From JAZLIL01 sp045617405 (GTDB lineage: Bacteria; Bacillota; Clostridia; Lachnospirales; Lachnospiraceae), in assembly GCA_045617405.1 (NCBI GenBank), contig JAZLIL010000069.1:1-7066 (forward strand): a stretch of 7,066 nt of DNA, in the 5' to 3' direction. This document shows positions 1 to 5,083 of the stretch, piece after piece. The position numbers were made by a program, and so were the translations under genes. The notes below the pieces were generated by a model that saw only the letters and a program-made list of their open reading frames with translations, was not told the origin of the DNA and made no database searches. Numbering within the stretch: the stretch's first letter is position 1; each line of letters begins with the position of its first letter.

Positions 1-2552
1 TTTCCCGAACCGCAAGGGCAGGGATCGTTCGGCATAATCTTCTTGTTCGCACGTCGCTTGGGCCCCTGCTGAACAGAATCGTCCTTGTTTGTTCCCGTAA
101 TCTTGACTACCTGCTCACGCTCAACCTTCTGCTCAACCTTGATTCGAAGAATTCGCTTAACTGTTTCCTCGGAAATGGAGGCCGTCATTGCTTCAAACAT
201 GTCGAAGCCCTGAACACGGTACTCGTTAACGGGCTCTCTGTTGGCATACGCCTGAAGTCCGATATTCTGACGAAGCTGATCCATATCATCGATGTGATCC
301 ATCCACTTGCTGTCGACAACACGAAGAAGGATGACACGCTCAATCTCCCGGAACTGTTCCACAATCGGGAATTCAGCTTCCTTTGCTTCGTAAATGTGAA
401 CTGCCTTCTCCTTGAGATCCTGCATCAGGACGTTGATATTAAGACCTTTCCTGTCATAGTCGTCAAGCGTAACGGTCTCGAGAGGAATGATGGGTAGAAG
501 AAGCGAATTAAGTTCTGCAAGATCCCATTCCTCAGGAGGAAGATCCTCTCTGATCACACTTGAAACACAGCTCTCAACATTGTCCTGAATCATCCTGATA
601 ATGAAATCACGCATGCTTTCACCGTTAAGAACTCTGCGGCGCTCAGCGTAGATAATCTCTCTCTGTTCGTTGTTGACCTGGTCGAATTCAAGAAGATTCT
701 TTCTGATTCCGAAATTGTTGTTTTCAATCTTCTCCTGTGCACGCTCAATCGCTGTACTGAGCATCTTGTGATGCAGCTCCTCGCCTTCGGGGAAACCGAG
801 GGAATTGAAAACCTGCATCATTCTTTCAGAACCGAAGAGTCTCATCAGATCATCTTCGAGGGAAATGTAGAATTTTGATTCACCGGGATCACCCTGACGA
901 CCGGCACGTCCACGAAGCTGATTGTCAATACGACGCGACTCGTGACGCTCGGTACCGATGATACGAAGACCACCGAGCACGCGGACTCCTTCGCCAAGCT
1001 TGATATCGGTACCACGGCCTGCCATGTTGGTGGCTATGGTATCGGCACCCGGCTGGCCTGCTGCCGCAATAATCTCTGCTTCGAGCTCATGGAACTTTGC
1101 ATTCAGCACGTTATGCGGAACGCCCTTTTTCTTGAGCGCATAGCTGAGTTCTTCCGACGCATCAATCGTGATTGTGCCTACAAGAACGGGCTGGCCCTTG
1201 CTGTGGCTTTCGATAATTGCACTTATTATGGCATTAATCTTCTCATGATGTGTCTTAAATACCGCGTCCTCATGATCGACACGCTGAACGGGAACATTCG
1301 TGGGAACTTCAACTACATCCATGCCGTAAATCTCACGGAATTCCTTTTCCTCGGTGAGAGCGGTACCTGTCATACCGCACTTCTTCTCGTACTTGTTGAA
1401 GTAATTCTGAAGAGTAATCGTAACCAGTGTCTTCGATTCACGATTGACCTTTACGTGCTCCTTTGCTTCAATTGCCTGATGAAGACCGTCTGAATAGCGG
1501 CGTCCGGGAAGGATACGTCCCGTAAAATCATCGACGATAAGAACTTCATTATCCTTGACAACATAATCCTTGTCACGGGCCATAAGGTAATGAGCTCGAA
1601 GAGCGAGAATGACGTTGTGCTGAATCTCAAGGTTCTCAAGATCGGCAAAGTTGTCGATGTTGAAGAATGCCTCTACTCTCCTGACACCTTCTTCGGTAAG
1701 GTTGACTGTCTTATCCTTTTCGTTGACAATAAAATCACCTGTCTCGTCAGTAATCATTCCATCGCCCATAGCGCCCATGATGGTGTCCATCTTGGACATC
1801 TCACGCTCGGTACCTTTTTTCAACTGGCGGGCAAGAATGTCGCAGATTTCGTAGAGTTTCGTCGACTTTCCGCTCATACCCGAAATAATAAGGGGAGTTC
1901 TTGCCTCATCAATAAGAACGGAGTCAACCTCATCGATAATTGCATAGTGGAGGGAACGCTGAACCATGTGTTCCTTATAGATGACCATGTTATCACGAAG
2001 ATAGTCAAAACCGTATTCATTATTAGTTCCGTAGGTGATGTCACAATTGTAGGCAGCACGTCGCTCATCGGAATCCATGCTGTTCAGAATGTACCCGACG
2101 CTGACACCGAGAAAGTTATGAACCTGACCCATCCACTCGGCATCACGCTTTGCAAGGTAATCGTTGACCGTTACCATATGAACGCCCTTCCCTTCAAGGG
2201 AATTGAGATAGGCGGGAAAACAGGAGGCAAGCGTCTTTCCTTCACCTGTTCTCATTTCGGGAATACGTCCCTGATGGAGCAGAATGGCTCCGTAGAGCTG
2301 AACATGATGGGCTCTCTCACCGAGGACACGGAAGGCAGCCTCTCTTACAACCGCATAGGCTTCGGGAAGGATGTCGTCAAGTGTTTCTCCCTGTGATAGA
2401 CGCTGCTTGAACTGCCCGGTCTTATCGCGAAGCTCGCTGTCCGACAGAGCTTTCATGGCAGGCTCGAACGCCTCAATCTTTGCCGCAATCGGTTCTATTC
2501 TCTTAATTTCTTTCTCGCTTCGTGTTCCAAAAACTTTTGTAATGATACTCAT
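1..2552 (-). CDS. secA: Preprotein translocase ATPase SecA (3' end cut by window edge)
   Basis: SecA is the cytosolic ATPase motor that pushes unfolded preproteins through the membrane SecYEG channel. The frame is open for 850 codons from the ATG at 2552 without a shift and leaves at base 1. Visible motifs in order: Walker A MRTGEGKT (residues 100-107); Walker B-type DEVD (207-210) followed by the SecA signature IDEARTPLIISG (to 225); GMTGTA (393-398); TNMAGRGTDIKLG (508-520); the arginine-rich GRAGRQGDPG motif (548-557) of the second motor domain; the helical scaffold segment around RVVDSKWMDHI (744-754); and the start of the C-terminal zinc-binding tail, NDPCPCGSG (842-850), which binds SecB or ribosomes in other species. 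Only roughly ten to twenty residues should be missing. The start has an AAGGA site 11 nt upstream. It lies 24 bp after the ThyA-like gene and is probably co-transcribed with it. An insert near residues 226-285 is seen in many clostridial SecAs. The first motor motif is preceded by YGAILLHQG rather than the more usual GG-type sequence, a minor variant. Confidence 0.98.
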   Translation of the reverse strand, partial: MSIITKVFGTRSEKEIKRIEPIAAKIEAFEPAMKALSDSELRDKTGQFKQRLSQGETLDDILPEAYAVVREAAFRVLGERAHHVQLYGAILLHQGRIPEMRTGEGKTLASCFPAYLNSLEGKGVHMVTVNDYLAKRDAEWMGQVHNFLGVSVGYILNSMDSDERRAAYNCDITYGTNNEYGFDYLRDNMVIYKEHMVQRSLHYAIIDEVDSVLIDEARTPLIISGMSGKSTKLYEICDILARQLKKGTEREMSKMDTIMGAMGDGMITDETGDFIVNEKDKTVNLTEEGVRRVEAFFNIDNFADLENLEIQHNVILALRAHYLMARDKDYVVKDNEVLIVDDFTGRILPGRRYSDGLHQAIEAKEHVKVNRESKTLVTITLQNYFNKYEKKCGMTGTALTEEKEFREIYGMDVVEVPTNVPVQRVDHEDAVFKTHHEKINAIISAIIESHSKGQPVLVGTITIDASEELSYALKKKGVPHNVLNAKFHELEAEIIAAAGQPGADTIATNMAGRGTDIKLGEGVRVLGGLRIIGTERHESRRIDNQLRGRAGRQGDPGESKFYISLEDDLMRLFGSERMMQVFNSLGFPEGEELHHKMLSTAIERAQEKIENNNFGIRKNLLEFDQVNNEQREIIYAERRRVLNGESMRDFIIRMIQDNVESCVSSVIREDLPPEEWDLAELNSLLLPIIPLETVTLDDYDRKGLNINVLMQDLKEKAVHIYEAKEAEFPIVEQFREIERVILLRVVDSKWMDHIDDMDQLRQNIGLQAYANREPVNEYRVQGFDMFEAMTASISEETVKRILRIKVEQKVEREQVVKITGTNKDDSVQQGPKRRANKKIMPNDPCPCGSG

Positions 2553-2563
2553 GTTATAGGTGT

Positions 2564-2568
2564 TCCTT
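2564..2568 (-). promoter_or_regulatory. Ribosome binding site of secA
   Basis: The minus strand reads AAGGA, 11 nt before the secA ATG at 2552. The spacing is at the long end of the usual range, and the spacer is A/T/C-rich. No separate promoter is evident in the 24 bp after the upstream gene's stop, which supports read-through from that gene. Confidence 0.6.
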
Positions 2569-2576
2569 TTCGTCAG

Positions 2577-3308
2577 TTAAATTTTAAACAATGCCTCTCG
2601 CTCGGCACAGGACTTTCTATAGCTTTCCGCACACTCGTCGTATACTTCCAGGTAGTCCCCGTATTCGAAATAGCATTCCCTGTCTTTTGTAAATCTTCTG
2701 CAGTAGGCTTCAAGGGTTTCCCAGTCTGCGTGATAAGCATGGAAGGAATTTGCAATGTGGGTGTACCCGCCGACAGGAATGCCGGTCTTTTCGGAAATGT
2801 AGTGCGAAAGCCTGATAATTGCAAAACAGTTCATCTGAAATGCCTTGACTCCGTCATTGCTTCTAAAAAAGGCCGTTGTCTGCAGCTTCCCGCCCACAAC
2901 CTTGAAGGTCATTACCTGAAGGCACGGCGGATGTGTATTGCCGTAGCTGAGCGGACCGCAAACGGGAAGCACTGCACGTCTGGTGCTGTTTTCTCTCGAA
3001 AGCTCTGCGATGCACTTGTCAAGATAGGGTGCAAAAAGCCGATGGTAGGTGTATTCCCAGTTCGGTTCGAAATCCCTCACTCCCTCAAGAAACTCGAGGT
3101 CATACTTCACAAGACCTTCGAGATCGGTAGGCATACTCTTTGAGATTGTCGGATTTGTGATGTCCTCAACATCCATGACGAGAGAAATCTCTTTGAGCGT
3201 GTCCGCCATATCCTGATTTTCGCCGCTGACCACATGGGCTTCATTCAGGGCAAGCATTGCTTTTTCAACAGCTTCATGGAGCTGTTTTCCGCAAACCTGT
3301 GTGTACAT
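2577..3308 (-). CDS. Thymidylate synthase-superfamily protein (divergent, archaeal-like type)
   Basis: The 243-residue product has the ThyA fold signature; ThyA enzymes methylate dUMP to dTMP with methylene-tetrahydrofolate. Against E. coli ThyA the active-site map is: paired arginines R110-R111 (phosphate-binding R126'/R127'); HPPC with nucleophile C129 (C146); RSND at 149-152 (R166, S167, D169); N160 (N177, reads the uracil ring); HAY at 190-192 (H207, Y209). Spacings from R149 to N160 (11) and N160 to H190 (30) equal those in E. coli. The segment WEYTYHRLF (84-92) and the short N-terminal half resemble the archaeal TS family more than classical bacterial ThyA. The folate-side loop, DVFLGLPFN in E. 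coli, is DGVKAFQMN here, and the last 50 residues are unlike the classical C-terminus. It may be a real TS with altered cofactor binding, or a nucleotide hydroxymethylase relative. The start has AGGAG with a 6-nt spacer. It lies directly upstream of secA. The fold assignment is strong; the exact reaction is inferred. Confidence 0.85.
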   Translation of the reverse strand: MYTQVCGKQLHEAVEKAMLALNEAHVVSGENQDMADTLKEISLVMDVEDITNPTISKSMPTDLEGLVKYDLEFLEGVRDFEPNWEYTYHRLFAPYLDKCIAELSRENSTRRAVLPVCGPLSYGNTHPPCLQVMTFKVVGGKLQTTAFFRSNDGVKAFQMNCFAIIRLSHYISEKTGIPVGGYTHIANSFHAYHADWETLEAYCRRFTKDRECYFEYGDYLEVYDECAESYRKSCAEREALFKI

Positions 3309-3314
3309 ATCATA

Positions 3315-3319
3315 CTCCT
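3315..3319 (-). promoter_or_regulatory. Ribosome binding site of the ThyA-like gene
   Basis: The minus strand reads AGGAG, 6 nt before the ATG at 3308. This fixes that start. The other ATG, at 3313, overlaps the spacer and is in a different frame. Confidence 0.75.
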
Positions 3320-3325
3320 GTCCCC

Positions 3326-3349
3326 GAAAAGACGACGTTCTGTCTTTTC
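3326..3349 (-). other. Inverted repeat between trxB and the ThyA-like gene
   Basis: Perfect 8-bp arms (GAAAAGAC / GTCTTTTC) enclose an 8-nt loop, extendable by a G-T wobble and a G-C pair. It sits in the 97-bp gap and ends only about 6 nt before the ribosome binding site of the ThyA-like gene. On the minus strand the 3' arm contains TTTT but is followed by GGGGAC, so it is not a standard terminator. It could be a weak attenuator, an RNA processing or stability stem, or chance. Confidence 0.45.
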
Positions 3350-3372
3350 AGAATGAATAATACATGAAAAGA

Positions 3373-3382
3373 GGGAATTCCC
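3373..3382. other. Short perfect palindrome downstream of trxB
   Basis: GGGAATTCCC reads the same on both strands and lies 24 bp past the trxB stop. It is followed on the minus strand by the sequence TCTTTTC, so the RNA could form a weak stem before a short pyrimidine run. It has no loop to speak of, so terminator function is doubtful; an operator-like site or chance are alternatives. Confidence 0.25.
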
Positions 3383-3405
3383 GCCTTTCGTGAAACTCGG
3401 GTGAT

Positions 3406-4326
3406 TCAGCTTCTCAGATACTCGTCGACCGCAGCTACTGCCACCGCACCGTCTGCCGCCGCCGTAATTACCTGCCGCAGACCTTTGGTCCTGCAGTCTC
3501 CTGCGGCAAAGAAACCTTGCACACTTGTCCTTGTTGTCTCATCAGCTATCACATAGCCGGAATTGTCGCAATCAACAAAATCCCTTACGAAGGATGTGGC
3601 AGGAAGGTTTCCGACTGCCACAAAAACGCCCTGTACAAGAAGCGCTTTCCGCTCGCCCGTCTGCTTATCGGTAATATCAAGTGCTTCAACCTGGTCGTCA
3701 CCCTCAATGGAATCAACGGAAGTGTTCCAGAGAATCTCGACGTTGTCTTTTGAGAACAGCCTTGACTGAAGGACTTTTGCTGCGCGAAGGGAATCGCGCC
3801 GATGGATCAGATAAACCTTTTTACAGATTCTTGAAAGCAAAAGCGCATCACCGACAGCAACGTCACCTCCGCCCACAACTGCCACAGTCCTGTTCTTGAA
3901 AAAGGCTCCGTCACATGTCGCGCAGTAAGAGACTCCGCAGCCGACAAGCTCTTCCTCTCCCGGGATATTTAAGGCTCCTGCCTTTGCGCCCGTGGCGAGG
4001 ATTACTGTCTTAGAAAAGAAGGTCTCTCCCTCCTCGGTCAGAATCACAAAATTCCCGTCTCTCTTTTCGACTCCCGATACTCTTCCGTCCGCAAAAGCAG
4101 CGCCGACAGCTTCGGCATGCTCACGAAATTTTGCGGCAAGATCAAATCCTCCGCTGTGATAAAGACCTGGATAGTTGTCAATCTCGGGAGTGTTGACAAT
4201 CTGACCGCCTTTCCCTCCGACATCCTCAAGGATAACAAAATCAAGTTCCGCACGTGCCGCATAGATTCCTGCGGAAAGACCCGCGGGACCGGCACCGATT
4301 ATTACCGTGTCAAATACTTTAGACAT
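3406..4326 (-). CDS. trxB: Thioredoxin reductase (NADPH, FAD-dependent)
   Basis: TrxB passes electrons from NADPH through FAD and a redox disulfide to thioredoxin, keeping cytosolic thiols, ribonucleotide reductase and peroxidases reduced. The 306 residues match the usual low-Mr TrxB length. Visible motifs: FAD-binding GAGPAG (11-16); GGQIVNTPEIDNYPG (40-54), the typical flavin-side segment; ATG motif (111-113); redox-active CATC (135-138); second Rossmann motif GGGDVAVGDA (152-161); HRRDSLRA (175-182), whose paired arginines bind the NADPH 2'-phosphate; and the C-terminal FAD motif GDCRTKGLRQVITAAADGA (276-294). The usual form of the second Rossmann motif ends in a Glu-Glu pair, here Gly-Asp. 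The HRRD motif argues against the NADPH-independent, ferredoxin-dependent clostridial relatives. I chose the ATG at 4326 because GGAG sits 5 nt upstream and MSKVFDTVIIGAG is the expected N-terminus. The frame stays open to an ATG at 4434, but those 36 extra residues look untranslated. It is divergent from the Ig-like gene. Confidence 0.96.
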   Translation of the reverse strand: MSKVFDTVIIGAGPAGLSAGIYAARAELDFVILEDVGGKGGQIVNTPEIDNYPGLYHSGGFDLAAKFREHAEAVGAAFADGRVSGVEKRDGNFVILTEEGETFFSKTVILATGAKAGALNIPGEEELVGCGVSYCATCDGAFFKNRTVAVVGGGDVAVGDALLLSRICKKVYLIHRRDSLRAAKVLQSRLFSKDNVEILWNTSVDSIEGDDQVEALDITDKQTGERKALLVQGVFVAVGNLPATSFVRDFVDCDNSGYVIADETTRTSVQGFFAAGDCRTKGLRQVITAAADGAVAVAAVDEYLRS

Positions 4327-4331
4327 AATTA

Positions 4332-4335
4332 CTCC
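4332..4335 (-). promoter_or_regulatory. Ribosome binding site of trxB, decides the start
   Basis: GGAG on the minus strand, 5 nt before the ATG at 4326. It rejects the in-frame ATG at 4434, which would add 36 residues with no similarity to the family and would put this site inside the coding region. Confidence 0.8.
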
Positions 4336-4377
4336 AAATACCGATTCATAGTAAAACGGAAAGATGAACAATTTATT

Positions 4378-4393
4378 AACGCTTCGCTGCGTT
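4378..4393 (-). other. Small stem-loop in the trxB leader
   Basis: Arms AACGC / GCGTT (5 bp) around a 6-nt loop in the 5' leader of trxB. It is short and G/C-rich within an A/T-rich leader. It has no U-tract and matches no riboswitch that I recognise. It may be chance. Confidence 0.25.
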
Positions 4394-4424
4394 CGCAAAA
4401 TTATCTCAGCATATTCCTCATACA

Positions 4425-4453
4425 AGTATAACACATCATCATCAATCGTGAAA
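4425..4453 (-). promoter_or_regulatory. Possible trxB promoter
   Basis: On the minus strand the hexamer TATACT (4430-4425) resembles a sigma-A -10 box. A weak -35 candidate, TTTCAC (4453-4448), lies 17 bp upstream. A start near 4418 would give a leader of about 90 nt. The -35 is poor, so the call rests on the -10 box and the position between divergent genes. Confidence 0.35.
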
Positions 4454-4475
4454 CACCAAAAATATGCATCCCGTC

Positions 4476-4504
4476 TTTTTTTTCTCTGTTTTCTGTGCTA
4501 TAAT
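4476..4504 (+). promoter_or_regulatory. Extended -10 promoter of the Ig-like gene
   Basis: TGCTATAAT at 4496-4504 is a consensus TATAAT box with the extended TGn motif. The -35 position at 17-bp spacing (4476-4481) is a run of T rather than TTGACA, which an extended -10 box can tolerate. Transcription would begin near 4511, about 45 nt before the start codon. Confidence 0.65.
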
Positions 4505-4545
4505 ACCCTATGCGGTTATACGTTATGTTGATCAATGAAACTATC

Positions 4546-4549
4546 GGAG
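4546..4549 (+). promoter_or_regulatory. Ribosome binding site of the Ig-like gene
   Basis: GGAG with a 7-nt spacer before the ATG at 4557. Together with the promoter upstream, it supports this small reading frame as a real gene. Confidence 0.75.
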
Positions 4550-4556
4550 CGGCACT

Positions 4557-4898
4557 ATGGGAAGAAACTATTTGAACATTTCTAATGTTACCGACGAGTA
4601 CAGAGGGCGTGTCAAGCAGGACATCAAGTTTAAAACAGGTAAGTTTGTATGGCGCGTTGCATTTAATATTCCTCTGAATCCTGCAACTGTCAACAACGCA
4701 AATCTTGCTGTTTATAAAGAAGACAGCTCGATTCTTGCAACAGTCATCACTTACAACACAGACACAAACACAATAGAGATTGAGCCAATCGAACCCTATG
4801 CCGAAGGTAAAACCTATCGCCTTCGCATCACAACAAACGTCAAGTCAAAGGGCGGACAAAAGCTCAAAAAACCTATCGATGTTGAGTTTTCAATGTAA
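4557..4898 (+). CDS. Small stand-alone Ig-like (Big_5/SbsA-like) domain protein
   Basis: The 113-residue protein appears to be a single beta-sandwich. From residue 35 onward it follows the Big_5 pattern: FNIPLNPATVNNANLAVYK (a form of the usual F-x-x-P-[LV]-[DN]-x-x-T-[VL] opening), an alternating beta stretch ITYNTDTNTIEIEPIEP with its T-x-x-I-x-I-x-P core, then the typical Y-x-x-G-K-T-Y-x-[LV]-x-[IV]-T segment (AEGKTYRLRITT) and a closing strand ending VEFSM. About 30 residues rich in charged and polar groups precede it. There is no signal peptide, lipobox, membrane helix, cell-wall anchor or second domain, although this fold normally occurs as a repeat in surface proteins. No cysteine is present. 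The gene has its own promoter and ribosome binding site and is monocistronic, divergent from trxB and convergent with the TPR gene. Function unknown; a cytosolic binding or structural role is a guess. The family assignment is from the pattern by eye. Confidence 0.8.
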   Translation: MGRNYLNISNVTDEYRGRVKQDIKFKTGKFVWRVAFNIPLNPATVNNANLAVYKEDSSILATVITYNTDTNTIEIEPIEPYAEGKTYRLRITTNVKSKGGQKLKKPIDVEFSM

Positions 4899-4914
4899 GA
4901 AGAATCAAATGATT

Positions 4915-4936
4915 AACATGTCGCTTGCGACATGTT
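4915..4936 (+). other. Perfect inverted repeat with a CTTG loop
   Basis: Ten-base arms (AACATGTCGC / GCGACATGTT) flank a central TT. As RNA this gives a 9-bp stem closed by C-G pairs with a CUUG tetraloop, a known stable loop type. It begins 16 nt after the stop of the Ig-like gene. No T-run follows closely (TTTCGCCGCTTTTGCG), so it is more likely a 3'-end protection stem, a poor terminator or a palindromic protein site than a classical terminator. Confidence 0.6.
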
Positions 4937-5035
4937 TCGCCGCTTTTGCGTAGCATTAGCGCCATGGTTCAACTGCAGAAGCCTGCGAATCCCCGCGGAG
5001 CGTTTTTCTTTATGTGACGCTCTTTCCTATAAAGC

Positions 5036-5066
5036 AAAAGAACCTCCAACCCGGAGATTCTTTTTT
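5036..5066. terminator. Bidirectional rho-independent terminator
   Basis: The arms are 5036-5047 and 5053-5064 with a 5-nt loop (AACCC on the plus strand). On the minus strand the stem is fully paired over 12 positions with one G-T wobble, and TTTT in the 3' arm is followed by GCTTTAT. On the plus strand one C-A mismatch is present, and the stem runs into TTTTTTCTTTC. It sits 20 bp past the TPR gene's stop and is shared by the two converging genes. Confidence 0.8.
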
Positions 5067-5083
5067 CTTTCCTGTGACACCTT

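Larger units (their letters stand above)
4899..5083. other. Non-coding gap between convergent genes
   Basis: This 185-bp stretch separates the stop of the Ig-like gene from the stop of the TPR gene. It holds a perfect inverted repeat near its left end and a bidirectional terminator near its right end. Between them (about 4937-5035) I see no gene, no start with a ribosome binding site, and only short, weak inverted matches. Confidence 0.6.

Noticed and set aside
942..1493. Plus-strand open frame of 183 codons
   Set aside because: It is antisense to the SecA motor domains, with Cys/Asn/His-rich composition typical of a shadow frame.
1590..2396. Long open frame (268 codons) on the plus strand
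   Set aside because: It lies wholly opposite secA, which is certain from its motifs. The translation shows no domain, and its start lacks a ribosome binding site.
1..2552. Possible frameshift or pseudogene in secA
   Set aside because: All 850 codons from the ATG at 2552 to base 3 read in one frame, with every expected motif in order. The missing end is due only to the window edge.
4327..4434. 36-residue N-terminal extension of TrxB from an ATG at 4434
   Set aside because: The family N-terminus begins at MSKVFDTVIIGAG, GGAG lies 5 nt before that ATG, and the extension would run through the likely leader and promoter.
5000..5023. Possible second terminator stem (AGCGT / ACGCT) with a T-run
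   Set aside because: The arms are only 5 bp, the T-run lies in the loop rather than after the stem, and a much better terminator lies at 5036-5066.
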